Source of the DNA: Polytrichum commune | Taxonomy: Eukaryota; Streptophyta; Polytrichopsida; Polytrichales; Polytrichaceae | Assembly: GCA_950295325.1 (NCBI GenBank) | Contig: OX485807.1 | Location: 33,140,440-33,200,439, forward strand | Direction of reading: 5' to 3' | DNA length: 60,000 nt | Part shown: one piece after another, positions 1 to 11,504 of the stretch | Numbering within the stretch: position 1 is the first letter of the stretch | How the letters are laid out: each line of letters opens with the position of its first letter | Notes under the pieces: generated by a model | Seen by the model: only the letters and a program-made list of their open reading frames with translations | Told to the model about the DNA's origin: nothing | The model's database searches: none | Program-made: the position numbers and the translations under genes

Positions 1-800
1 AAAGTAAATTGGGATGACAATCTTTGTAAACTTGTTCACAAGAAGTGTCATCAACAAAGTTATCATAGTGACATAAATTACAATATTTAGTGTAGTGATC
101 AGTGACCATGACCATTGCTTTCTAGAACCTCTCATTGGTTAAGAAATGAGTATCGGTCCCATTTCGTTTTACACAAGATCACCTAAAAATGAAGTGCCTA
201 TAGGTGAGCATATCAAAATATGAATGAGAAAGTGACATGGAATCCCACATGTCCAACATTGGACAATACTTGGTGATCACTTGGACTTTGTAGTGAGAGA
301 ACCCAAATAGGTTGTCTCCTCAGCAAAGAAGGACAATCATGTCATACTACTTTTTTATTTTTAGCATTGTATTGTTGATTGAACCTAAAACGGTGTCTAA
401 ACTTTGAACACATAAACTCTCATTGTAACACAACCATGAATCTTTGTGATGTCCGTTCCTTGGTTACAAGCCGTGCGCCATATACCACACGATTGGTAGG
501 TGTCCAATTAAAGAAGCGTGGCCACATTATAAGGCCCACGTACACACCACTTGAGCTCTTTGTGGGGTCAAAAAGTCTACCTGCTCCCGTCCTCACATCC
601 ATGTGTGACAAATTCCGCCTCCTAAACCCGTACCACTAGGTATAGAGCTCGAGCCATGGTAACTAGAAGGACACGGTCCTTTGGGGTTACAACCCCTTTC
701 TGGTAAGCAAGGGAGCTTGTACACCCAAGTCCCTTGCTCTATTTATACATGGACCATCATGTGCGCTCGAGAACGTGTGTCTGCTGTGTCCTTTAGCCCG
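1..800. other. No gene seen
   Basis: AT-rich, without a convincing exon. The small open frame at 379-639 has no recognisable domain. Confidence 0.5.
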
Positions 801-824
801 CTAGTGCTAGTGCTAGTGCTAGTG
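801..824. repeat. (CTAGTG)n microsatellite
   Basis: Four hexamer units in a row. Confidence 0.9.
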
Positions 825-932
825 GCCTCGTTAGTTAGGTCGAATATTATTTGTGTCTCCTCCGGCTTGGCAGGCGGGTGTGTATATTTCACTACTACAA
901 GCATATAAGTCATAGGGCGATTGACTTAGTTA

Positions 933-1431
933 GGGCCACTTCACACACGAGCCAAGAGCCGTGACCATGAAATTGTGAGAGCCCAAAAGAAAGTGTCCAC
1001 AGGCCGTCCCCAGACATTTCCAAAATCGTGTAGTGTGGTCACGGGCCCTCAAGTGTAGTGCGAAGTCATATGTGACCGGGTCCTTGACCAAGTGCTATTT
1101 CAATGAGTTTCTATTCATACAGGTCCTCACACATGATAAATGAGAATAACTCAACAGTTGTGAGCGTTCGGAGTGCCATGGTCTCCCGGTTTTGTGACAA
1201 GCGTACCTCCAAGAGGTGGTTTTTGAAAGTAGTCCAAGTGACTAGGAAACAAGATCCATTTGATGCCATGTAGGAATCCGTGTAGACTTTACGTCCATCT
1301 TGCATTCACATGCTCCATTGGTCCCTCAAGCCTAGTGTGAAGCGAACTTGGACCGGCTCCCCCTTTTCCACCAATGAGAGTGCTTGAAGTGTAATGGTCA
1401 CGGGCTCTCAATCTCGTGTGTGAAGTGGCCC
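933..1431. mobile_element. Tourist-like MITE A, copy 1, 499 bp
   Basis: Ends are GGGCCACTTCACACACGAG and its inverse. The 3-bp duplication TTA lies at 930-932 and 1432-1434, as for PIF/Harbinger elements. A reversed copy is at 34888-35383. Confidence 0.88.
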
Positions 1432-1434
1432 TTA

Positions 1435-1788
1435 GGCCTGGTTCATCACATGCAGTCCTGAGTCCCAACTTTTGAGCCTCAAGACATCATCAAAATATGG
1501 TCAATTATCATTATAAGTCAAATCCATGTTATTTTATGAAAAAATATTCATGGGACTCGTGTTAAGTTAAGAGTTGGGTCTAGCTTTTTGCTCGACCCAA
1601 CTTTCAACACAAGTTTTGAGCCTCACCTCTAGAAAGCGTTGCCATGAAAGCATCCATGTTAGACTTGGGACTTGGGACCCTGTGTGAAGTGGTAAGTCCC
1701 GACTTTCGTGCTCTCAACGGATGGGATTACATGGATTGGCCTCAAGTGACTTGGGACTTAGGACTTGGGACCCCAATTGAGCCGGCCC
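1435..1788. mobile_element. Tourist-like MITE B, copy 1
   Basis: It starts directly after the TTA shared with MITE A and ends GCCGGCCC followed by TAA at 1789-1791. The interior AGAGTTGGGTCTAGCTTTTT matches the copy at 35387-35765. The left end is decayed. Confidence 0.7.
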
Positions 1789-3319
1789 TAAGGTAGGTTT
1801 GAAGATTGTGTGTGTCTCCTCCGGCTCAAGTGGGTACATATGTCACTACAAGCATATGAGTCTTAGGCAATTGACTTGCACTAGAAACCTATCGTATGTC
1901 ATTGGAAAATGTGCAAAGGCACAAAGTAGATTTCTATTTTATTTATTTATTTACATGGAACGATTGCGTAGCACTCCAAGTGTGCTACACTGTTTATGGA
2001 ATTTAGTGTCACATATGTAATAGTGTCACGTACATTTTGGATCGAATGTTAGGTTACACTAATGACCAACAACTTCACCATTAATGTCACCTGATGACAC
2101 TTGACATTCAAGTGCGCTTATTAATACCTATGGCATGAGTATCTTCAACAATCATGTTATGAGGTGTATACATATGTTACACATTGAACTACAAGTTGAG
2201 TAAAGTGTACACAAATGATGCTTGGCATTAGTATCCTTAGGAATATCTTCATCTTGCATACTAAAATGTAAACAAGTGGCACTTACCGTTAGTATGCTCA
2301 ATGTAGGCATACCCATTAAGTTTGCAATTGTGGGTGGATTGTCTTTTCAATCGTTTTGATAACTACTAAGATGATGAACTATCGGAACTCTGAGAACTAA
2401 ACTAAATATTATATTTTGTGTAACCAGTATTGTTTGTCTTGCTCAACACTAATTGTAAACTGTCCTTGTAATGCCACTAACACTAAATGTAAACCTAACT
2501 TTCTTTGTCATTCCTTGTAAAAAGATTCGGGCATTATAGATTTGCAATATCGCAATCATCGCCACTTGCTAAGCAATTCTTCATCCAATTTTCAATCATC
2601 ACTAACACCATTTCATTCAAAATGTACCAAACTTTGTTTCAATAATTGGCATTTTGGGATGAGACAAAAGTAAGTTGGGATGACAGTACTTCTAAATTTA
2701 TTCATAAGAAGTGGAAAAGTTATCATTCGACACTAAATACAATATTAAGGGTAGCCATAAAAATATGGACATCACAAACCATTTGTTGTCTAAGTATAAC
2801 CATCTAGTATGGCCATGACTTGTAGGGTCCATGATTTGGGAGGTTCATTGGACACATTAGGAGAAATTCTAGCTGCCACAACCACCTCACAACTGCCCCT
2901 ACAACCACGCATTGCAACTAAAATGTGCATTTTACACAACAAACTCACTTGATTCAATACATAAACATGTGTTCAAAGAGTTTTAGTCACACTCTTGACC
3001 TTACTAGAGTTGGGTTCCGAGTTTGATCGATTTCTCTTGGAAACATGTAGGTTGAGCTTGAAAACTGATATCATGAAGTGCGAGGGAACTCCGAGTTGGG
3101 TAGAAATGACTTAATCATATCCAAAGTGTTTGTTGAAACTGGAGATCACAACTAATACACCAAAGATCATGGGATGCACCTCCGATCATATACCACATGG
3201 GTGCTCAATGTGTCCATTTAAGGATAACTCGAATAAGAAACAAGGTCGATCGAGTCACGTACCAAACAAGTCTAGACGTGTGCGCCTTTATCCGCAGTAA
3301 GTTAGAAACGACAAACTAG

Positions 3320-3356
3320 AAAACCAAACCAAACCAAACCAAACCAAACCAAACCA
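3320..3356. repeat. (AAACC)n microsatellite
   Basis: About seven perfect 5-base units. It is not the plant telomere repeat. Confidence 0.95.
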
Positions 3357-4385
3357 ACGAGATCGGTCGCCATGGTTGGAGAGGTTGAACGATTAGTTAG
3401 AAGCTACACCTTTTTATGTCCCCACATTTGTGACGAGCCCATAACATTATTGTGGGTTGAGGTTGTTGTAATCTATGTACCATTTGCGAGAGGACGGTGG
3501 GGTACGCATGCGGTCAAGTGTTGCACTTGAGACTCCATAAGAGCCAATAGTCACGGGTGGAGATGCTCTAGAACTGCATGTAACTTATGTACACGGTAAG
3601 CACCAATGATCCACATAATGGCCGAGGACGCCGCACTCAAATCGGAGTACATGAGGAGGATCCCCATTTCGATGGGCCTTGTGAACCATGCAAGCCACTT
3701 CGAACCCTTCCAACTTCTCACTTCCATGGGGATTGAAGCTTGCTTCCAAGGACCAAATCGTGGAGATCATTGCACAATTAGGGATCAAGGAGGGACGTAC
3801 ATGACACCCTACTTCTTCTATAGACACCGATGCGCGGGCGGGTAACCGGCGTTGTTCCACTACAAAAATGTGGCACGATAAAAGTTTGGGTCCCGCTCGA
3901 TGTCTTACCATAATTTTAAGGTACTAGAAACATTTATATGGTTTGTTCTGAGAATGTTCATCAAATATGTGGAGTGTCCCATCAATATGCATAGTGTTTC
4001 ATGGTGTCTTCATTGGATCTATGAAGGGCGTGCGTGGGTGACATATGGGTGACTGTGAAGTAAAATTCCCTTATACAGAGGAAGGAAAAAAGAGAGGAAA
4101 AGGTGTATGTATTGTAGGATGCTAGATACTAGACTCATGCATTGTAAATGTGTTTTTAATCTAATGTAATAAACGCCTCAATTACATACACAAAATGTAA
4201 TTCGTGAGAAAAATAATCTCAATTACATACATTTTCCACTTTTACGCTCCAATAAGTAACATGTTGTAGATTTCTCCACCCAAGTTTCCAATGAAGATTC
4301 CACTCCTTGGGGTCTTTTTACATAGTTTTTGATGCTTGCATCAAAGCACCTTTGACTCTTTGTCCATGGAACACTCCCATGAAGC

Positions 4386-4720
4386 TTAGGATAGTTTTAC
4401 TTGACGCCCCAAGACCGAGAAAACTAAAAAAATTTGAGCATTCCTAGTTGGCAAGAGTAAAACTTTGGATCCGAGGAGTTTTATAGTGGGGTCCAAGTCC
4501 AATGTATGAAAAAATAAAATGAAGTGGTGATGATGTTCCATCACTGTCCCACCAAATCTTGTGATTTGTGACTCAAGATAATGTGAGTCTTGAGGAACCC
4601 AAATTTGGGTTTGGGATTTGGGTCCAACCTTGAGTCCAAAAGTAAGGTTGCAATTTGGTCCCCGAAGGTGTGCTGTGGACCCCAAGTTTCTTGGACCGGG
4701 AACCTAAGGTAGACAAGCCT
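4386..4720. repeat. Dispersed repeat C, copy 1
   Basis: Shared with 7700-7975 at low identity: a GGGTCC-ATGTATGAAAAAAT-GAAGTGG block and a closing CTTGGACC block. No gene was recognised in either. Confidence 0.45.
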
Positions 4721-5879
4721 ACTACAAATATTACTTCCAAGAGGTTTGACCTCTTTTAATTTGCTAAAATTTGGGGAAAATAAAATCAATCTACTATTGA
4801 ATCTTGTACAAATCCAATGTCATAAGAATGAGATCAAATTTATAAGATGTCAATTTTTGATAAATTTTCAATGAGTAGATGAGCAATCGCCTTAAGTGGT
4901 TATGTATTTGCACCAAGCAGTTAGTGTTGAGTGGATGTTGAGCATTGACTTTCTAGCTATCCAAACCAATGAGCTATGATATTGATCCTTACTTTGTTGT
5001 TAGTAGTGTTCGTTATAGAAGAGTATCATACCATTTTACACCCATATCTACTTCTAGGTGTTTGAATAAGACATGTCTACCTTAATGTAATCCGCTCTTT
5101 AGGGTGTAATGGTTGGTTCTCAAAGGTAAGGTAAGTGGGTCTTAAATGGATGCTATTCTCTTTGAACCAACTTATTATAGGATATGAACCATGCAACCAA
5201 TACGAGATGATCCACAAATCCAAATCGTGCATGTAACCACTTTCCTCAGTAATTTCGGGGCTCAAATGAATATCCCCTCTCTTGTTAAAGTGAAGATTTT
5301 TGGAGTCATTAAATGATCATATAGGCCCCTTTGGGCCCAATCATGTTAAATATTGCGTCTATAATGGTTTAAAAAAATGATGAACATCTCTTCAATCTCT
5401 TTTCAACACATGTCTTTTTGATGTTCCTTCTTAGATTTACACTCAATTATTATACAACACTCAAATATAAGTGTCCATTTAAGGTTAGAAACCAAATAAG
5501 ACACCAACGAATAGAGAGTACCAACCACTCGTCATAGATAAACTGGTTGAGTTTGAGAAATACACTAGTTCACATTCAAGACTTTAGGAAAATAACAGAT
5601 TGTTGTAGAGGATTTTATGGAATATTTCTCAATTTAAAAAAAAAACTAAAAAAAACTAAAAGATGTCAACATGTGGTTGGACTTGGCAAACCTCAAACCA
5701 CTAATAAAATGGACATAGAATATTGGTGGGGCCAAGAATGCCCCCAGGCATTATTAGACACATCTAAGGGTGATGGGTCTTAATTAAGTGGCTAGTTTTC
5801 TTAATCGGATCCTTAGATTTGATTGGTGTGTGGTTTGGTGAGGATCAAAGAGCAAACATCATAAAGACACATGTTTAAA

Positions 5880-6441
5880 GCCCGGGTGGGTGGACTCTTC
5901 ATTGGAAACTTAAATGATGTGTGTGGGTGACCATGCAATAAAACCCCCTATATATGTACGAGAATTTTATAGTGAAAAACAAATGTGTACATACTAACAT
6001 TAAGCTAGAAATTGGACTAATGTATTTATACCAAGCTTTTCAGTTTAATGTGATAGATGCCTCCACTACATACATAAAAATGTAAATCATGAAACAAAGA
6101 AGTCTGCATCACACATACAAGTCATTGCGAACTATTACCATATGACAACAATAGAGGAAAAAGTAACTTGGATGGAACTAACACATCCATTGTCAATTTT
6201 TACCTCTAAATCTTCAGGCCCCTTTTTGTGAATCTACGTTTACTTCAAAATCCTAAGTAGCCTTTCTAAATGTCCACCCACTAGAGAAAACCAATACCTC
6301 TCCCATATGTATACTATTGTATGTACGTTAATGCCTTGAATAATACCCCTTATTACACTCACATTAGTTCATACACAATACGAAGAGGCCAACCCCCAGT
6401 GTAAAACAGATTTGACTACGTCTTCAAATACGTACAAACTA
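5880..6441. repeat. Dispersed repeat R, unbroken copy
   Basis: It runs from CTCTTCATTGGAAACTTAAATG to the TTACACTCACATTAGTTCAT region. Other copies are 20556-20743 joined to 33990-34500 (split by the gypsy element), part of 34590-34745 in reverse, and a weaker one at 4010-4270. No coding sequence was seen. Confidence 0.7.
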
Positions 6442-6450
6442 CTCCACACT

Positions 6451-6696
6451 GGCTAGGGATTCGTGGCACTCACTTAAAATCATCCATCCAAGATATCGTG
6501 GATGAAGTGGCTCCAATAAAAAAAGCCCCCCTATGGGGTTGAGGGCCGATTCATTCGAATGTGACGTCACCAAACTAATTCGGGGCCTTTGACTCTATTT
6601 CCGGAATCAAATTGCCCAAAAATAGCCATTTAGATGATTCTTGTGTTTTTTTCATCCGCACGGATGATTTTAAGTGAGTGCCACGAATCCCTGGCC
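6451..6696. mobile_element. MULE-type MITE, 246 bp, 9-bp duplication
   Basis: Inverted ends begin GGC(T/C)AGGGATTCGTGGCACT and run about 35 bases. The perfect 9-bp direct repeat CTCCACACT flanks it at 6442-6450 and 6697-6705, as for Mutator-like elements. Confidence 0.92.
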
Positions 6697-6924
6697 CTCC
6701 ACACTCAACAATAAACGCAATTAGAAGGACCTATGTATCCAGTCAAGAAACCAACAAACGTGCACTTCCGATAGCCATAACTAAATCAGACGAGATCCGA
6801 TTTCTAATCCGATTTCTAATCCGATTTTTGCATACGTTTCATTGTAGAATAACTAACGCAACACGAGGTTTGTTGTGTGAACATGAAAAACGAAGTGAAC
6901 AACACCTCCGTGCCTTAAGCTTAC

Positions 6925-6955
6925 CTGTCTGTCTGCCTGCCTGCCTGCCTGCCTA
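6925..6955. repeat. (TGCC)n microsatellite with TGTC variants
   Basis: About seven 4-base units, starting CTGTCTGTC and then TGCC repeats. Confidence 0.95.
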
Positions 6956-9900
6956 ATAACGTGTGGAATTTGAGGAGCCGAGTTGTGTGTCGTCACGAGT
7001 CTTTTTGTTAGAAGGACTGTCGATGTCCGGGGGAGCAGTTGCCAGCAGTCCCGGTTTGGCCGCCCGAGAGTTTCATGTACCTCCAGTATTTACTGTGGCT
7101 TGTAACTGAACTGAAAGCCTCCTTCTATCCACCCTTGTCTACATCTCCATCACTTTTCGGTTGCTTGGTACTTACCAAGGTTGGTAAAAAATAAAACATG
7201 AAAAGTCATCCACTACATCGGCCTCTTTCCTCCTCCTCCCTCAACTCTTATGGCGTTACCCTAATATTGTTTTTTGGAGTGTTGGTTCGTATGCGCTTTG
7301 TACTTAAGCTATAAGGTATGTGGGTGTTGTTTGGTTTGTTTCTCATGTTCTCCAACTTTTATTGATTGGATTTACGCAAACCAAACTTGTGTTGCATAAG
7401 CAAATCTATGATGAAATATATGCAAAAATTAGATTGGAAATCGGACCTTCCCTGGTTTAGTTATGGTTATTGGAAGTGTGTGTTTGTTGGTTTCTTGACT
7501 AGATACATTGATCCTCCTAATTGTGTTCATTGTTGAGTGTAGAGTAGTTATTAGTATTTGATGATGTTGTCCAATCTCTTTCAAGCATGCCTCTTTATGA
7601 TGTTTGCTCTTTGGTTCTCACTAAATCACATACCAATCAAATCTAGGGGTTTGATTAAGAAGACGAGCCACTTAAGACTCATCTACCTTATATGGGTGGG
7701 TTTATACTGGGTCGAAGATCAAAGAAACTTCCAATTCAAGTGGTCTCATGGTCAAGAGAAAAATTTCATATCCAAAGAGTTTACACGAGGGTTTGGGTCC
7801 TAGGTATGAAAAAATGAAGTGGCATCAATGTGGCATTACTTTCCATAACTCAAAGAAATACTCATGGTTTGAGAAACCAATCTTCAAGTTTGAGTATCAC
7901 AAGGACGAAGTAAGGTCCATCAAGGGGTGGTTTGGACCAAAGCTACTTGGACCTAGACCATTTATGTAAACACATCCTAAGACACTAGTTGGGTTTGTAT
8001 CATATTGATATTGGTGACATCTGTGCATATGAAATTATGAATTGGTAAGATTTGAAGATTATGATGATGTGTATTATGTGTCTAAATAAAAATGACCATA
8101 TTACTAATTTGATGTGCAGTCTATGTCTTTCTTACCCCCAAGACATCTTTTACGAACTCTTTATCTCAACCTACACACATATGTTAGATTGATGAAAAAC
8201 TTAAAAGTACATAGATATGTAAGTGGGTGAATATGTAGGTCAAATATTTGATACGCATGTCGCCATGTGTCGCTTGCTCAAGCAACCGGTGTTGCCTTAT
8301 ATACATGATATGTGTCTACAACCAACCTACGCATCCATAAAAATCACCCAAAGTGTTACCTAGGACAAAGAGTTTTCCTTTAAAGTTCAACCAAAGTTTT
8401 GGTTAGGAGTTGGTTCTTTTGCATACACTATTTTCCATGTTCAGTAGGCTTTTGGTACATCTTTGGAGTCGATTTGAAGGTTGGAACGAAGAATTTTATG
8501 TAGCAGTTCATTGAACGGATGTAAAATGTCCTTTGTTCAAACATCCACAATGACCCCAAGCATGAACCAAAAATCTAACGAACATGTAAAGTTTTGTACG
8601 AAAACCACCAAGTACCGACCAAGACTTTGGTTGACTTAAAATATAACTCTAACGTAGATTAAAAGGATGGTTTTACAAATGCCTAGGCCAATTACGGGCA
8701 CTCGCATGCCATTGTAGCCTATTTCCAATATCACACTTGAAGTAATATCAACACCATCAATGACAAAATTGTTATGTGTCACCATCCTTTATGTTGAAAA
8801 TAGGCATCCTTTGTGTTGGAAATGGGCAAATTTAGGTAATAACATGGGCCTTTAATATGGTCACTCGTAGTAATTGAACACTTTTATGTATGGTATATGA
8901 CACCATCTATATTTAAGAATGAACACAATAAAGACACGTGTTACAATGGGATTGGACGATCTATTCAAAATAAATAAATTGTATTAGGTTCAATAGTTAA
9001 CGTGATTAAGAGGGCATGTGCGATTTTTAATGTGAAAGAGAATCTTCCCACGATCTCCTACATCTTTTAATGTTCAAATTTGAAATGACAATTTTTGTGA
9101 TTCATAATTGCTTTCTAGTGAGACGATTTCCCATTTAATCCAGTGGCATATATTCTATGTGGAGTTGAAAGTGCCCACTGTAGGGCCACCCACCTTGTGC
9201 ACATTGATATGTGCAATTAGGTGGCCTTCACCAAAAGATTGCCTCTTCAATCATGCAAGGTAATACCTTGGGTCAACAAAAGATCACAAAAGCATACAAC
9301 CATTTTTTCATTCATCTATGTAACAACAATATTATTAGTAAAAAAATAATTACCGGATTTTGTAAGTGTGGTAATAAAGGTTCAAATAGTGTGGAACGTT
9401 GATGATTAGCATGGGTCATCCTAATTACACATATCATTGAGCTTCCACCATCTTCATGGAGCTCTGCAAGGTGCTACCAATTATGGTACTTAACAGGAGC
9501 TCGGATATTATTACATTCAAAGGGAAATGCGAGTCAAATTATGGCTACATGTACTAAGTTAAGTTACTGAGTCATTGGGAGCGCAGTGACAATTATGAAT
9601 GTTCTCTTTTCATGTTGATTGACTACATAATGACGTATTAATCGACATCATGTCTAGAACTTTATGTTGCCAATCACAGAAACTGTGTGCAAATCTAGAG
9701 CCTCACTCTCACATAAAACGATGAAGTAAGAGTTGCGTACTTGATCTTAGCTAGGTGTTGTTTTGCACCCAGATCAGAGCAATGGACCACTTGAAATTTA
9801 AAGTTTTTGAGTTGACCGAGAAATACGTTGTGTGGTTCAAGTTGAGTTTACACTTAGTTAAGAGGGTCATGGCCCATGAAATCCACTTGAAATCGTACAT

Positions 9901-10329
9901 GCGTCAAAGAAGATAATATTTTCCGGGTCTCTAGGACCATTATTCGAGACCGCCTCTCAGGGGTAGGCCTAGCAAAATTTTGGGAGATTAGGGCAACCTA
10001 AGAACTTGCAATCATATATGTGATTCAATTTGTCGAGTCAGGAGACAATTAAAGATCACATCTTATGAAAAATGTAATTTTTGGTGTCCTTTGCCACTCA
10101 ATCCTGCCATAGTCAAGGAGCACATCCCAAGCGCGTGGTTGAGTTTTTTCAACTAGCCAATAAATGGAATTGAGGATTAAGTCATTTCTCTATTTCCAAA
10201 TGATCCATGTTAAACCCCTATGAAGAAAGATCCAATTTTATGGTATTTCTTAAGAGGACTTTTGCAAACTCTTATCAAAAGGACATTAAAGCATAGAGAA
10301 GGACATAAATGGCCTTGCCTTGATGCGCT
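6956..10329. other. Intergenic, no gene seen
   Basis: AT-rich sequence. Repeat C is the only structure noted, and no open frame has domain or splice support. Confidence 0.5.
7560..7975. repeat. Dispersed repeat C, copy 2, with inverted partner of 5770-5870
   Basis: 7590-7690 (GATGTTTGCTCTTTGGTTCTC) is the inverse of 5775-5870. The remainder resembles 4386-4720. Open frames here are short and look incidental. Confidence 0.45.
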
Positions 10330-11292
10330 GAACATGGAGTTGTCACACAATGTTAGCAACATATCTCCCGACCCATTGTGTCAATAGGCAATCATAGAAC
10401 CTATGTTCCACATACACCACACTCAGAGGCCCACAACGAGGGCAACTCTTGTCCACCTCAACCAAAATTTGACCTCTCCATTCGTTGATCGTGACTGCTT
10501 TGTGGAGAACCAACCAAAAAAATGCAACTTCCTTTGTGCCTGATGTTTATACCATATCACCTTCTACTGAGGGTGAACTGCACTTGGGAGGGAATGTTTT
10601 CATTTGTCCCCAATGAGTTTGAGCAGGTTGTTGCGCTTAGTAAGCCATCTCCTACCAAGCTTAGCAAGCGAGAGCAAGAAAAGGATCGGCTTTGGCCACC
10701 ACCAATGTTCTGGGTCAAAATGAAGCTTATTTAGACCCCCAAAAGCAAATGGAACTATGTCTTAGAAGCTCACCTCATCAAGGTCACTCTAACTCTAGAC
10801 ATGAATCCTTGGAATTCCGCCCTAGAGGGCACATTAATCCGGTCTGGGAAAATCTTAGTTAAGGTAAACAATTGAGAGTTGGCATAGAACTGGTGGAGGT
10901 TACCAATGAATTGAGCAGTCAAGCGAACCAAGCTATACTCAAATTCCTTTCAAGCTCCCTCTTTCACCACCCACATTGGAATTTTGTCTTCCTCGTGTCG
11001 ATATAACCCAACCCATTCTTGTGTTGTAGGCAAATTCCTCTCCAAGTCTAAAAATTATAGCCTTGAGATGTCCGTAGTGTACTACTAACAACTTAGGCCA
11101 AAAGCCACAAAAAACTCCATTGAGTGAGAATTTACTCAGAACTGTACTTGGCTTCCGCAAGCTTGAGCTTCTTTGCTCCATGCATTTCTTCCATAGTAAA
11201 GCAAGAGTCATGTTACCTGTTTGAGGAACCTTCGTCATGTCCCATTTGTGACTATTGAATGAAACATCATCACTTTCCAACCAATTGCTCAC
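10330..11292 (-). pseudogene. LINE (non-LTR) remnant, zf-RVT-like end
   Basis: On the minus strand a segment at about 10530-10390 reads FFWLVLHKAVTINEWRG and then CPRCGP, VEHRFYDC, matching the C-terminal zf-RVT pattern of plant L1-type LINEs. An open 117-codon stretch upstream (11292-10939) includes SHKWDMTKVPQTG and may be part of the same element. Stops show decay. The 3' tail was not located. Confidence 0.45.
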
Positions 11293-11504
11293 AAACCTTC
11301 AGAAATTGTTGTGCCCAAAATGCACTTGATGTAGTACACGATATGTCATGTTTTTACAAACAATCCCATTTTCTTAGCACGTGGGTGAGTTATATTTCAC
11401 AGATTTTGAAAATTTGCAAAAAAAATGGCTGGACATCAGGAGTTTTTAATCTCTTTCATTTCACAATCAAATTACAAGAGCGCCTCAAAACACTTCTTGT
11501 ATGA

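Larger units (their letters stand above)
850..1885. repeat. About 75-bp direct repeat flanking MITE pair A+B
   Basis: TGTGTCTCCTCCGGCT, TCACTAC, ACAAGCATAT and ATTGACTT occur in order at about 852-928 and again at about 1809-1880, outside the two MITEs. Confidence 0.65.
1886..5879. other. Repeat-derived intergenic DNA
   Basis: Apart from the AAACC array, repeat C and a weak repeat R copy, nothing was recognised. Opposing open frames near 3585-3911 overlap each other and lack any domain. Confidence 0.5.

Noticed and set aside
3320-3356. Interstitial telomere repeat
   Set aside because: The unit is AAACC, not the plant TTTAGGG repeat.
3585-3911. Opposing ORFs of 108 and 79 codons
   Set aside because: They overlap on opposite strands with no recognisable domain. 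Most likely chance in GC-richer sequence.
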